Source of the DNA: Candidatus Flexifilum affinis
GTDB lineage: Bacteria; Chloroflexota; Anaerolineae; Aggregatilineales; Phototrophicaceae
NCBI GenBank assembly: GCA_016713325.1
Contig: JADJPJ010000043.1
Span: forward strand, 1-64,000
Length of the DNA: 64,000 nt
Direction of reading: 5' to 3'
Shown here piece by piece: positions 19,110-28,915 of the stretch (position 1 is the stretch's first letter; every line of letters begins with the position of its first letter). A program made the position numbers and the translations under genes. The notes beneath the pieces were generated by a model. It was not told where the DNA came from. It did no database searches and worked only from the letters and a program-made list of their open reading frames with translations.

Positions 19110-19172
19110 TGAAACCCCCTTACCCTCCTCTCCCACGCAAGCGCCTTGCAAGCAAGTGCGGAGAGGAGGAAG
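19108..19172. repeat. CCCCTTACCC/CTCTCCCACGCAAGCG stem-loop repeat
   Basis: Directly after the cytochrome c stop: 'ccttaccctcctctcccacg' ... 'cttgcaagcaagtgcggaga', a copy of the stem-loop family also present at 54308 and, inverted, at 54688. The arms CCTCCTCTCC and GGAGAGGAGG can pair. Confidence 0.65.
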
Positions 19173-19212
19173 TGGTTGCCAACAGGTTGTAGGGGATGCA
19201 AGTGCACGTTTC

Positions 19213-19241
19213 AAAAAGGGACGCCTCGGCGTCCCTTTTTT
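19213..19241 (+). terminator. Rho-independent terminator of the bc operon
   Basis: Perfect stem GGGACGCC-TCG-GCGTCCC flanked by an A-run and followed by TTTTTTGTT, about 100 bases after the cytochrome c stop. This is a classical intrinsic terminator and probably acts in both directions. Confidence 0.85.
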
Positions 19242-19257
19242 GTTGCCTGGAAGGCGA

Positions 19258-20868
19258 GGGTGTATTCGGATCTGGGGGCAGGCTCTCCATTCATGCGGGA
19301 CGACACACTGGTCGTCCCCTACATCCTGTACTGTGTGATTCTTCTGGTACATCTCCCCGACCAGCTTCCTGACATCGTGGCCTGAGGGTCATTACGCCGC
19401 GACATAAGGGCACCATACTGGCCCAGGGGATGCGTGCTGCGCCGACTTGGGCTGCTGAGGCCTTACGCTGCGGGCAGTGTCCGCGCCTCTGCCAGCATGA
19501 GGCGCAGATAATCCCAAACAACATCGGGTGTCCAACCAGCCCCTGAATATCGAGACGCTGCACGACGGCCTGTTTGTGCAGGATCGCGAACTGATGCGCA
19601 GCTGCCTCCAGGAGAACACCGACGGGCTCGCCTTTGAGCAGATAGTCAACATAGTAATCGTGGTTGCCGACCGAGATCGTCCCGTTGAGCCCGACCCGCC
19701 GCTTGAAGACTCGTCCATGGTAGTGCGTCAACCAGGCATCCGGGTCGACCGTCTCTGGCACCTGTGGCAGGGTGGGAAGCTCAGGAAGGCTTCGTAGGGC
19801 GGTCGGTTGCCGCAGGCGGAGGACTGGTTCGCGCGTCGGTGATTGTAGAACTGGCGATAATCGTCGAGTTTGTCGGCTGCTTCCCAGGCGTCTTCCGGGC
19901 GTTCCAGCAAGAGACATTCATACTTCAGCGTGCGGATGGAGCGTTCGACGAACGGCTTGTGGTACGGTTTGCCGGGTTCGACCAGGTCTGGCTCGACGCC
20001 CAGGCAGAGCAGAAAGCGCATCAGCGGCGATGGGGAACCCATCCGCCAGCCCGTTGCCCACAACACGCGTATCGTTGTCGAAGCGAAGTTGTTCCGGCAT
20101 CCCCTTCGTGAGCAGCAGCTGCGCGGCAGCCCGCAAGTCGGTTTCGGCGTTGTAGTGTTCCGCTGCGGCGGTCGAGATCAGGATCGAGGTGCCGCGATCC
20201 ACGGTCGAGAGAAACTCGACCTGGCTGCCCAACTCTGCGAAGTCCATTTCCCAGTGGCGCAGCGGCTCCGGACGGACGACGGAATGGTAATCTGAACAGC
20301 GCTGCGGGATGCGCCCCGCGGCCTTCAGCACCTGCCAGATGGTCCGGCTCGAACGCGGAAGATAGACACCCTGGCGCTGCAGGGCGGAGTCGTGGTGAAG
20401 ATGATACAGAATGGTCCTGGCCCCGACGACACGTCCATATTGCTCTCTGAGTGCCTCACGCAGTCCGAGGATCGCATCCCGCACGATGGGGAGAATGGTC
20501 TTTGGTCGTGTTTTCGGCGCCCGGGACTGCGCCTGAAACATCGTCAGGCTCGGGGAGGCTACTCCCCGAAAGCGCCTGAGCCATTTCTTCGCCCAACTGA
20601 GGCTTCGGCCCACCGCCTGCGCCAGCTGTCTGATTGTCCAGTCCGGATGGTCCCGGCGAGTTTGGAACAACCGGATCCGGTCGAATGCCCATTCGCTTTC
20701 CATCGTCATCCTCCAGATGCCCTATGCTATGAGCTGATCATAGAGGTCACGATGTCAGGAAGCTGGTCGGGGAGATGTACCAGAAGAATCACACAGTACA
20801 GGATGTAGGGGACGACCCGTGTGTCGTCCCGCATGAATGGTGAGCCTGCCCCAGATCCGAATACACCC
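19258..20868 (-). mobile_element. IS481-like element bounded by ~120-bp inverted repeats
   Basis: A 1.6-kb element. Nearly perfect inverted repeats lie at 19258-19379 and 20748-20868, differing at about four positions. The inner part of each reads 'cttctggtacatctccccga' on the left copy. The outer part includes a GTAGGG-type palindrome (GGGACGACAC...GGTCGTCCC) that is also dispersed elsewhere in the window. A broken IS481-like transposase gene fills the middle. The right end lies two bases beyond the natural stop of maf. Repeats this long are unusual for IS481, so the true IS ends may lie inside and the outer halves may be host repeat copies. Confidence 0.75.
19380..20703 (-). pseudogene. IS481-like transposase (rve integrase core), frameshifted
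   Basis: The N-terminal helix-turn-helix ('DWTIRQLAQAVGRSLSWAKK') begins at ATG 20703. The integrase core follows with the first Asp in 'HWEMDFAELGS' and the second in 'LRFDNDTRVVGNG'. A frame change near 20040-20060 then leads to the third acidic residue in 'KPFVERSIRTLKYE', with 'YNHRRANQS'. A second frame change near 19790 leads to a C-terminal beta-rich part ('VGNHDYYVDYLL', 'FAILHKQAV') running to about 19390. All three catalytic acids survive, but the reading frame does not. The element is probably immobile unless the frame changes are sequencing errors. Confidence 0.8.
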
Positions 20869-20869
20869 T

Positions 20870-21522
20870 TCACGCGGTCGCCGTGGTGATCCCCAGTTCC
20901 CCAGCAGCGCGCGCAGAGTCTCCACTGGCAGGCCGACCACATTGGTGTAGCTGCCCTCGATCGAGGCCACCGGCGCGAATTCCTCGTGCTGGATGGCGTA
21001 GCCGCCGGCCTTGTCGAACGGATCGCCGGTGGCGATATAGGCGTCGATCTCGGCGTCGGTGTAGTCGCGCATGATCACCCGTGTGCGGGTCAGCGCCGTG
21101 TGCTGCCGGCGATCCGGGCCATCCAGGCGCAGCAGGGTGATGGCCGTGCAGACGACATGCATCGTCCCGCGCAGCCGCTGGAGCATGACTCGCGCGTCGT
21201 CGGGATCGACCGGCTTGCCCAGGATCTCGCCATCCTCTTCCAGATTGTGGCCGCTGCCGGCCACGCCAATGGTGTCGGCCGCCACGACGACGGTATCCGC
21301 CGCCAGCACCACCCCGGCCGGCGCCTGGGCGGACCGTTCATGCAGGCGATTGGCCACCGCCTGCGCCTTCTCCTGGCTCAGCCGGGCGACGTAGGTGTAG
21401 GGGTTCTCGCCGGCGTGCTGCGTCTCGTCGATGTCCGGCTTGAGAATGGTGAACTCCAGGCCGAGGGAGGCGAGGATCTCTTTGCGGCGCGGCGACCCGG
21501 ACGCGAGGATGAGGTTGGGCAT
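20870..21522 (-). CDS. maf: Maf-family nucleoside triphosphate pyrophosphatase, C-terminus altered
   Basis: A house-cleaning enzyme that hydrolyses non-canonical or modified nucleotides (dTTP/UTP-type in many Maf proteins). It begins 'MPNLILASGSPRRKEIL', the family's nucleotide-binding start, and has 'VVLAADTVVV', 'ILGKPVDPDDA' and 'GGYAIQ' in order. An AGGAG site precedes ATG 21522 by eight bases. A small insertion ('TIGVAGSGHNLEEDG') lies before the ILGKP motif. As written the frame misses its stop and runs into the adjacent IS-like repeat to 20755, adding about 39 foreign residues. Changing one base in the G-run near 20893 restores a stop at 20870, giving 217 residues. Confidence 0.85.
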
Positions 21523-21680
21523 CACTGACTCCTGCTGGAGATACAAAAACGCCAGGGCGTCGGTCTCCCTGGCTGTTTCATCAAGTGTTCAAAATGCGGA
21601 TGCTGCGCCCTGGCGGATGGAGCATCCGTGGCCGACGAATGATGCGGCTTACGAAGCTGCGAAACGATGGCGTGCGTCGC

Positions 21681-22220
21681 TTAACGAACTTCCTCGTCGT
21701 CTTCTTCGCCGTAGCCGTCCCACTCTTCTTCGTCCTCGTCCTCATCCCAGTCCGAATGGGCATGGCCGTGCTGCACTTCTTCTTCGGTCGCGTCGCGCAC
21801 GCCCTTGACCACGACATCGTAGGTCAGGGTCTTGCCGGCCAGCGGCGGATTGAAGTCGAGCACCACCACATCGTTGCGGATTTCCTGAACGGAGGCCGTG
21901 TAGGAATAGCCATCTTCGTCCTCGACCTCGACCACCATGCCAACTTCCAGCTCGTTGACGTTGGGGATGTCGCTCTTGTCGATTTCTTCGATGTCTTCTT
22001 CGTCGTATTCGCCGTAGGCCTCATCCGGCGGCAGGGTGATGCGGAACGAATCGCCGACTTTCTTGCCGGTCAGTGCCGTTTCCAGGCCGGGGAGGATTTC
22101 GCCTACCCCATGCAGGTAATCCATCGGATCGTCGTTATCGGTCCGGGCAACTTCTTCACCTTCAACCGTCAGCACGTACTCAAGGCTGACGACCTTGCCA
22201 TCTGCAATCTGCATGCGCAT
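21681..22220 (-). CDS. slyD: SlyD-like FKBP-type peptidyl-prolyl isomerase
   Basis: A 179-residue cytoplasmic prolyl isomerase and folding helper. The FKBP domain (about residues 1-145) shows 'VSLEYVLTVEGEEV', the product-site 'YLHGVGEILPGLETAL' and 'LPPDEAYGEYDEED'. The inserted-flap (IF) chaperone domain lies between about 72 and 130 ('VGMVVEVEDEDGYSY'). The tail is very acidic, with His residues ('HGHAHSDWDEDEDEEE'), reminiscent of the metal-binding tails of SlyD, though with few His and no Cys. A second ATG two codons in (22214) is better spaced from the GGAG site. It is a monocistronic gene between maf and a repeat-filled spacer. Confidence 0.9.
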   Translation of the reverse strand: MRMQIADGKVVSLEYVLTVEGEEVARTDNDDPMDYLHGVGEILPGLETALTGKKVGDSFRITLPPDEAYGEYDEEDIEEIDKSDIPNVNELEVGMVVEVEDEDGYSYTASVQEIRNDVVVLDFNPPLAGKTLTYDVVVKGVRDATEEEVQHGHAHSDWDEDEDEEEWDGYGEEDDEEVR

Positions 22221-22748
22221 TGCTCTCCATAAAAATGACCCGCCGATTCGGGGTCATATTGGCGAATAGTATAGGAGAGTCTGTCGTTTTTGTAGCCCCG
22301 ACTTTGTGGGGGAGGAATGAGGGGAAAGGGACGAGAAACAAGAGACAAGAAATGAGAGATGAGAAGCGAGTGTGACGAAGGGTGGCGGTAAACCGCAGCA
22401 GGGCAGAAATCTCACCCGATCGCCTGCGCCCTCGGACGAAGCCCGCCTCGCCATGTGCACCAAGTTAAGGGTTGCGGGGGCCGCCGAGGGCTAAAGCGCC
22501 TCGGCTAGTAACCGACAAGCTCACTGAAGGGGCTTCCCTGACGCCTGCGTTCTTGGTCCCTTTAGTGGCCGGTGGCGGGTGTTTTACCGCGGACGCGACA
22601 ATCGACTTTCAATGGCGTCGGTCGCTAACTTGGTGCCTATTGGACGAAGCCCACCTCGTCCTTACGAACCCCGTAGGATAAGGCCGTGTGGCGCTGATCC
22701 ATTCCCCCTGCTTTTCCTCATTTCTCATCCCTCATCGCTTTTCTTCTC
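22221..22748. repeat. Intergenic island: heptamer purine tract, ACCGACAAGC-type repeat, heptamer pyrimidine tract
   Basis: This 530-base spacer holds no gene. A purine tract with seven-base periodicity (22321-22375, units such as ATGAGAG and ATGAGAA) begins it. A pyrimidine tract of the opposite sense (22715-22748) ends it. Between them is a copy of a dispersed repeat with 'gcaccaagttaagggttgcg' (22457-22476; close match at 46435) and 'ctagtaaccgacaagc' (22506-22521; match at 37311). The arrangement of facing heptamer tracts bracketing an island recurs at 28737 and 62484. Confidence 0.65.
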
Positions 22749-25033
22749 TCACTTCCCCAGCACCACCAGATTGGCGAAGTTGGCGCTCAGGATGCGGCGG
22801 CCGGCCTGCGAGAACTGGATCTCGACCTCTTCGTCGTCGCCGACCTTCTTGCTGTTGAGCACCATGCCCTCGCCGAACTTGGCGTGGAAGACGCGCGTCC
22901 CCGGCGGGTAGCGCAGGGAGGCGGCCGGACGCGCGGGCGGCGCGGGCCGCTGAGCGGGCGCGGCGCTCGGCCGGCTGCCCCCCGGCCCTGCATGTCGCGC
23001 AGCCTGTCCTCAAAGGAGATGACGTTGGCCGCGCTGCTCGGCTCGCGTTCCCAGCGGGTGGCCTGATCCAGTGCCGTCTGTTCGCGCATGCGGCGCACGC
23101 GGTGCCAGTTGCCGTCGGTGAGGGTGCTGGGAATGTCGCCCAGGAAACGAGAGGGTTCGGCCAGCACGCTGTCGCCGTACAGGCTGCGGCGGAAGGCGTA
23201 GGTCAGGTACAGCCGCTCGCGGCTCCGCGTCACGCCGACGTAGAGCAGGCGGCGCTCCTCGGCCATGGCTTCCGGCTCGGTGATGCTGCGCGAGTGGGGC
23301 AGCAGGCCGTCCTCGACGCCGGTGATGAAGACCACCGGATACTCCAGGCCTTTGGCGGCGTGCAGAGTCAGCAGGGTGATGCCGTTCTTGTCCACATCCA
23401 GGGTATCGATCTCGGACGCCAGGGAGCTCTCTTCGAGGAAGTCACGCAGCGACAGGTGAGTTTTCTCGACCATTTTGGCTCGGAGCTGCGCCAGGTTCTG
23501 CATGCGCTCCTCGTACTGCTCCGGCGTGTCGCTGATCTCGCGCAGATACATCGAGTAGCCGGTCTGAGTGGTGATGTCGTCGAAGAGCTCCCCCAGCGTC
23601 GATCCGTCGGCGGCCACGAGCGCCTGCCACTCCTGAACCTGGCGGGCGAACTCGGCGAAGGCCTTGGCCGCCCGGCCGCTGAAGGGCGCCGCCGCCCCGC
23701 GCGCCAGCTCTTCCAGCGCATGGGCGAGGCTCCAACCCTGGTCGATGGCCCAGCTCTTGAAGGCGGCCAGCGATTTGTCGCCGATACCCCGGCCCGGCAC
23801 GTTGACGATGCGGTCGAAGCTGACGGACTCGTTCGGGTTGTTGATCACGCGCAGGTAGGCGACCAGGTCGCGCACTTCGCGCCGCTTGTAGAAGCCCACC
23901 CCGCCAACCAGCTTGTAGGGGATGTTGTACGTGACGCAGGCGTCTTCAAACGAGCGGGACTGGGCGTTGGTGCGGTACATGACGGCGAAATCGCGGAAGG
24001 TGTAGCCCTCGTTGCGGATCAGCGTGCGGATGGTCTCGACCACGAACTGGGACTCGTCGGCCTCGGTGTAGACCTCCTGAATGTTGATCTTCGGCCCCTC
24101 GCCCTTGTCGGTGAACAGGTGCTTGGGCGTGCGTTTGGTGTTCTTGTCGATGACCGCCCGCGCCACGTCGAGCACATTTTGCGTGCTGCGGTAGTTCTGC
24201 TCCAGCAGGACGACCTGGGCGCCGGGATAGTCGCGGCGGAAGGCCATGACGTTGCGGTAATCGGCCCCGCGGAAGGCGTAGATGCCTTGGTCCTCGTCGC
24301 CGACGACGAAGATGTTGAGCTGCGGCAGCCCGAACAGGCGCACCAGCTCGTACTGGACGGTGTTGGTGTCCTGGAATTCGTCCACCAGCACGTAGGCGAA
24401 GCGGCGCTGATACTTGTCGCGCACCTGCTCGTCGTTGCGCAGGAGCAGGACGGTCTGCAGCAGCAGATCGTCGAAGTCCATGGCGCCGCTGTTGACCAGC
24501 GCCCGCTGGTAAAGCGGGTAGACGCGCGCCACGATCTCGCCGAAGTAGTCGCTGCGCGGCATGTCGTCGGGCAGGATCATCTCATTCTTCGCCTGGCTGA
24601 TGGCGTTGAGCACCGCGCCGGGCTTGAAGCGCTTCATGTCCAGGTTCAGCTCGCTCATCACGCCCTTGACCACCGAAGACTGCTCGTCGGTGTCATAGAT
24701 GGCGTAGTCGCGGCCAAACGGCGTGCGGTCGGCCTCGACGCGGAGGATCTTGGCGCAGATGGCGTGGAAGGTGCCGATAGTCAGTCCGTCCAGCTTGCCG
24801 CCGAGCAGCCCCTCGACGCGCTCGCGCATCTCGCCCGCCGCCTTGTTGGTGAAGGTGACGGCCAGCAGGTTGTGCGGTGGGATGCCGAGATCGCGAATCA
24901 GATAGGCGATGCGGTGGGTGAGCACGCGCGTCTTGCCACTGCCCGGTCCGGCCAGAACCAGTATCGGGCCGTCGCCGGCCGTCACGGCCTGCCGCTGCTG
25001 AGGATTGAGAATATCGAGGAGATCGCCCGCCAT
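22749..25033 (-). CDS. pcrA: UvrD/PcrA-type DNA helicase, C-terminal frameshift
   Basis: A superfamily 1 3'-5' DNA helicase for repair and replication restart. It begins 'LLDILNPQQRQAV' (Q motif), then the P-loop GPGSGKT (residues 29-35), 'VDEFQDTN' (motif II), 'GDEDQGIYAFRGAD' (III), 'EQNYRSTQ' (IV), 'LTLHAAKGLEYPVVF' (V) and 'EERRLLYVGVTRSRERLYL' (VI). In the linker a run of six G/C bases at about 22978-22983 causes a frame loss. In the next frame the PcrA tail is perfect: 'RVFHAKFGEGMVLNSKK' then 'ANFANLVVLGK' to the stop at 22749. Corrected length is about 760 residues. A homopolymer error is the simplest explanation. Confidence 0.92.
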
Positions 25034-25590
25034 GCCGCCGCCTGCCTGGACTCGTGGATAAGTGCCCGGCTATTGTAGCAGATTTGTTCTTCTGTTCGGC
25101 GTCGCTGGGCACGGTGGGCGATGTTGAGGGCGACCAATGTGATTCTGTTGAAAAAGGGAAAACACGGGAAAAGAGGTAGGATCAAGCGACAGACAGAGAG
25201 AGCCAATAGGCAGCGCATGGCGGTTCCGCCCGACGTTAGAAACGTCGGGCTACCCTCAAACCCCCGAAAAACCCTCTGAAGAGGGTTCCTCCAGCGGAAT
25301 TCAAGGGATGAGCGCTTCCTGGTGCAACCGACTTCAGTCGGTTTCTCGCGTCTTTGGAGGGTAGCCGGAGAATTCTATTCTCCCGGCGCATCGGCGACAT
25401 CGGCGTAGTTTCAGGGAGCACTACCCCTTTTCAACAGAATCCAATGAGCCACCCCGTGCGGGCTTGCCAACCTGTTCGGCGGGCACGCCGGCCCGCCCCG
25501 GAGCCAAAAAACGGGTGCGGCACGATCCGCGCAATCGCCATTTGGCACTTATCACCAACAACCCCGCGCAGTCTTTCGACATGTCGCTGA
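25034..25590. repeat. Intergenic region with AGTCGG/CCGGAGAAT hairpin repeat
   Basis: The spacer between pcrA and the NMT1-type ABC operon. At 25333-25391 is a copy of a repeat with 'cagtcggtttctcgcgtctt' followed by the hairpin CCGGAGAAT-TCT-ATTCTCC; two more copies are at 41457 and 41655. At 25476-25500 is a GGCGGGC-ACGCC-GGCCCGCC palindrome. I looked for TPP and FMN riboswitch cores and saw neither. No conserved small gene is evident. Confidence 0.6.
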
Positions 25591-25620
25591 TTGGCGAAAA
25601 CGGTGTGCAATCGTTACAAT
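25591..25620 (+). promoter_or_regulatory. Sigma70-type promoter of the NMT1-type ABC operon
   Basis: TTGGCG (25591-25596) and TACAAT (25615-25620) separated by 18 bases, about 50 bases before the first permease ATG. Good match and position. Confidence 0.6.
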
Positions 25621-25671
25621 GACTCCCTGTCGTTGTTACTTTTTGCCAAACGGGATGGACGCTCACTTCTT

Positions 25672-26580
25672 ATGGCTGGCTCCGTAAGCATTGAATCCAC
25701 CGCACGCGCCGAACGTCCCCCACGCGATAACGGCGGCCTCCGCACGCTGCTCACGTCGATTCTGATCATCATCGCCCTCTGCCTGCTGTGGGAAGGACTG
25801 AAGGCCTTCGCCAGTTCGGTCGATTACAGTCTGCAAATCGGTGAGACGAGCATCGACCTGACGCTTTTCAACAATACGCAGCTCCCACACCTGACCGATA
25901 TCTTCAACGCCTTTGGCGAACCCTCCCAGCGCAACGGCCCGCCGCTGTACGCGATGTTGGCCGAGAACGCCCTGTATACGCTCTGGGCGGCATTTCGCGG
26001 CTTTCTGATCGGCGGGGGGATCGGCTTCGCGCTGGCCATCATCTTCGCCCACTCGCGGCTGCTCCAGCGCGGACTGCTGCCCTACGTCGTGGCCTCGCAG
26101 ACCGTGCCCATCCTCGCCATCGCGCCGATGGTGGTGATCTGGATGGGGCGGGCCGGGGCGCTGGAGTGGTCGGTGCCGATTATCGCCGCCTATCTGACCT
26201 TTTTCCCGGTGACCATCTACACCCTGCGTGGCCTGACCAGCGTGCCGTCGACGGCGCTGGAACTGATGCAGAGCTACGCCGCGAACTGGTGGGAGATTCT
26301 GATCAAGCTGCGCCTGCCCAACGCCCTGCCGCAGATCTTCACGGCGCTGAAGATCTCGGCGACGGCCAGCGTGGTCGGTTCGATCATCGGCGAGCTGCCG
26401 TCGGGCATTCAAACGGGTCTGGGCATTGCCATCCTGAATTTCTCGCGTTATTACAACCAGTCTCCGCCGCGCCTGTTCGCGACCATCCTGGCTTCAGGGC
26501 TGTTGGGCATCCTGTTCTTCGCCGTGATCGCCGGGGTCGAGCGGCTGGTGGTGCGCTGGCGGCCAGAGGATTCCGCATGA
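25672..26580 (+). CDS. ABC transporter permease, SsuC/ThiX/RibX-like
   Basis: A 302-residue permease of the taurine/nitrate/thiamine-precursor type. After a hydrophilic start it has a first helix at about residues 28-45, a periplasmic stretch, then five or six helices. The ATPase-docking region is 'LELMQSYAANWWEILIKLRLPNALPQIF' in two parts around residues 198-225, typical of SsuC-like proteins (LRLPxALP). The ATG at 25672 is preceded by the promoter above. The stop overlaps the ATG of the ATPase gene (ATGA). This protein and the second permease (27374-28735) differ from each other, so the importer probably has a heterodimeric channel. Confidence 0.87.
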   Translation: MAGSVSIESTARAERPPRDNGGLRTLLTSILIIIALCLLWEGLKAFASSVDYSLQIGETSIDLTLFNNTQLPHLTDIFNAFGEPSQRNGPPLYAMLAENALYTLWAAFRGFLIGGGIGFALAIIFAHSRLLQRGLLPYVVASQTVPILAIAPMVVIWMGRAGALEWSVPIIAAYLTFFPVTIYTLRGLTSVPSTALELMQSYAANWWEILIKLRLPNALPQIFTALKISATASVVGSIIGELPSGIQTGLGIAILNFSRYYNQSPPRLFATILASGLLGILFFAVIAGVERLVVRWRPEDSA

Positions 26581-27368
26581 CATCGATCATCTCCATCAAG
26601 AACCTGTCGAAGACCTTCCGCGGCGCGGACGGCGTCAACGTCCACGCCCTGGAGGACATCAACCTGGAAATCGAGCAGGGAGGGTTCGTCTCGCTGATCG
26701 GACCCTCCGGTTGCGGCAAGAGCACGCTGCTGCGCATGATCGCCGACCTCATCCCGCCGTCGTCCGGCCAGCTCACCATCAACGGCAAGACGCCGGAGCA
26801 GGCGCGCAAGGATCGCGAGTACGGCTTCGTCTTCCAGAACGCCACGCTCTACGAATGGCGCACGGTGATCAAGAACGTCGAGCTGCCGCTGGAGATCATG
26901 AAGTACGACAAGGAAGAGCGCCGCGAACGCGCCCGCGAGATGCTCAGACTGGTCGAGCTGAGCGACTTCGAGGACAAGTATCCCTGGCAGCTTTCCGGCG
27001 GCATGCAGCAGCGCGTCAGCATCGCCCGCGCCCTGGCCTTCAAGCCCCGCCTGCTGCTGATGGACGAGCCGTTCGGCGCGCTCGACGAGATGACTCGGGA
27101 GCGCCTGAACAACGAACTGCTCAGCATCTGGACCGCCATGCCGGAGATGACCGTCGTCTTCGTCACCCACAGCATCGGCGAGGCGGTCTACCTGTCCTCG
27201 CGGGTGGTGGTGATGTCCCCGCGCCCCGGCCGCATCGCCGAAATCATCGACATCGATCTCCCGCGCCCGCGCGGTTCCGGCACCCGCGACCTGGACCAGT
27301 TCTTCCACCTGTCCAGCCGGGTGCGCCATGCGCTTCGTCAGGGCGTCGGCATGGGCATCGACGAGTGA
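26577..27368 (+). CDS. ABC transporter ATP-binding protein, SsuB/ThiZ-like
   Basis: A 263-residue ATPase that powers the importer. Walker A is 'GPSGCGKST' (about residues 41-49), the Q-loop is 'FVFQNATLYEWRTV', the signature is 'LSGGMQQRVSIARAL', Walker B is 'LLLMDEPFGALDE' and the switch His is in 'VFVTHSIGEAVYLS'. These are the NitT/TauT-family features. It starts on the ATGA overlap with the first permease and is followed five bases later by the second permease, so all are one operon. Length is normal. Confidence 0.93.
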   Translation: MTSIISIKNLSKTFRGADGVNVHALEDINLEIEQGGFVSLIGPSGCGKSTLLRMIADLIPPSSGQLTINGKTPEQARKDREYGFVFQNATLYEWRTVIKNVELPLEIMKYDKEERRERAREMLRLVELSDFEDKYPWQLSGGMQQRVSIARALAFKPRLLLMDEPFGALDEMTRERLNNELLSIWTAMPEMTVVFVTHSIGEAVYLSSRVVVMSPRPGRIAEIIDIDLPRPRGSGTRDLDQFFHLSSRVRHALRQGVGMGIDE

Positions 27369-27373
27369 CGACT

Positions 27374-28735
27374 ATGTCCGAAGAAACGCTGAAACTCACC
27401 CCAGATCAGGCCAGCGACGCCGAAGCCGCCTCGGAAGTCATTTACGCCGAGGCCGTCGAGGCGTACGTCGAGGATCGCACGCTTGGGCTGGATCTGCTGG
27501 CGCTGGCAGCGATCTTCTTCGTGCTGGTCTGCGCGCACATCCAGAACCCGCTGCTGACCTTCGGCACTCCCTTCGGCAGCGCTTTCCGCAATGCGTCCCT
27601 GCAAATCGTCATGACGGCCGGCCTGCTCATCACCACTGCGGCGCTCACGCTGCCCTACTGGCGGAGCGGCCCGGCGCGAGCAAACGGCCGGAAGAACGGC
27701 AGCGGCAGTCGACGCAGTGCACCCGGCCGGATTGCCGCGGCGGTGCTGGTCGTCTACGCCGTGTACATCGCCCTGGCCGTCTTCTTCGGCTTCAATCTGA
27801 GCGGCGCGCTCGCCGGCGTGGACCAGGCCGTCTTCGCCGAGCGGCTGAACGACGCCAGCCCGGTCGAGGCGCTGCAGAACGCGCTGAACCTGATCGCGCC
27901 GCTCGTCTGGCTGGCGGTCGCGGCCGTCGTGGTGCTGTGGCAGCCCTGGGGGCGCCTGCCGGTCTATCGCAAGGCGCTGCGCAAACAGGGGGCGGCGCTG
28001 CTGATCGGCGTGGTGGTCGTGCTGGGCTGGGAGGGGCTGGTCGGCGTCTTCCAGATTCAGGAATTCCTGCTGCCCCGGCCGAGCGTCATCGCCGAGGCCT
28101 TCGCCGAGGTCTACCCGCGCCTCGTCTCCGCCGGCTGGAATACCTTCCAGAACGGCTTCTGGGGTTTCGCCGTCGGCTGCGGGCTGGGCATCCTGACCGG
28201 CATCGCCGCCTCGCGCTTCGTCAGCTTCAGCCGCGCGCTGCTGCCGATCGCCATCGCCGTCAACGCCGTGCCGATCATCGCCCTGGCCCCGCTGATGAAC
28301 AACTGGTTCGGCGCGCTCAACCCGGCCTCGAAGATCGGCATCGTGGCCCTGCTCACGTATTTCCCGACCATGGTCAGCACCGTGCGCGGCCTGACCTCGG
28401 TCGATGTCCTGTCGCTGGAACTGATGAAGACCTATGCCGCTCGCGAGACGGTCATTTTCCGCAAACTGCGCCTGCCTTCGGCCCTGCCGTTCATCTTCTC
28501 GGCGCTGAAGGTCTGCACGACGCTGGCCATGATCGGCGCCATCGTCAGCGAGTATTTCGGCGGGTCGACGGCCGGCATCGGCTTTCGTATCCGCGACGAT
28601 GCCGGGCTGTTCAAGTACCCGGAGGCCTGGTCGGCGATCTTCATCTCGGCGCTGTATGGTATTCTGTTCTACCTGGTGGTGTCCGCAATCGAGCGCGTGC
28701 TGATGTCGTGGCATGTCTCGTTTCGGGAGTCCTGA
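27374..28735 (+). CDS. Second ABC permease, SsuC/ThiX/RibX-like, with N-terminal membrane extension
   Basis: A 453-residue permease. The C-terminal 260 residues are canonical: 'QEFLLPRPSVIAEAF', 'AVNAVPIIALAPLMNNWFG' and the docking motif 'ELMKTYAARETVIFRKLRLPSALPFIF'. The N-terminal 190 residues add about four helices (near 37-52, 72-90, 118-140 and 175-195) that standard 250-300-residue SsuC-type permeases lack. ATG 27374 follows the ATPase stop by five bases. The extra helices may position the heterodimer or sense state; that is inference. Confidence 0.87.
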   Translation: MSEETLKLTPDQASDAEAASEVIYAEAVEAYVEDRTLGLDLLALAAIFFVLVCAHIQNPLLTFGTPFGSAFRNASLQIVMTAGLLITTAALTLPYWRSGPARANGRKNGSGSRRSAPGRIAAAVLVVYAVYIALAVFFGFNLSGALAGVDQAVFAERLNDASPVEALQNALNLIAPLVWLAVAAVVVLWQPWGRLPVYRKALRKQGAALLIGVVVVLGWEGLVGVFQIQEFLLPRPSVIAEAFAEVYPRLVSAGWNTFQNGFWGFAVGCGLGILTGIAASRFVSFSRALLPIAIAVNAVPIIALAPLMNNWFGALNPASKIGIVALLTYFPTMVSTVRGLTSVDVLSLELMKTYAARETVIFRKLRLPSALPFIFSALKVCTTLAMIGAIVSEYFGGSTAGIGFRIRDDAGLFKYPEAWSAIFISALYGILFYLVVSAIERVLMSWHVSFRES

Positions 28736-28915
28736 ACGAGAGAAGGCATGAGGAATGAGAAACGAGTGATGAGAAACGAGAAATGAGATAGGGCGGTAGT
28801 GCGAGGCCGCACCGCGTTGGCTGCACAATCGCTTTTCTTTTGACTCATTTCTCATCTCTTTTCTTTTCGGGATCGCGTTACTGGACTGGTGACTGGATGA
28901 GTGAAGGAGTTTGTC
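28736..28915. repeat. Facing heptamer-periodic purine and pyrimidine tracts
   Basis: At 28737-28787 is a purine tract of seven-base units (AAACGAG, TGATGAG, AAATGAG). At 28840-28868 is a pyrimidine tract of the opposite sense (CTCATTT, CTCATCT). They bracket about 50 bases and could pair in the transcript between the permease and the binding protein genes. Confidence 0.65.

Noticed and set aside
22975..22990. Programmed frameshift in pcrA
   Set aside because: There is a G/C run but no slippery-site plus stem-loop arrangement, and PcrA is not known to need one. A base-count error is simpler.
23102..25078. Long open frame on the plus strand opposite pcrA
   Set aside because: It is a GC-driven shadow of a gene with all helicase motifs. 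The same applies to frames opposite GH57 (44271-45860), melA (54792-56201), cytochrome b (16591-17919) and the AddA-like gene (34478-36175).
25034..25671. Riboswitch upstream of the NMT1-type operon
   Set aside because: Neither the TPP core nor the FMN core elements could be found; only a standard promoter and dispersed repeats are visible.
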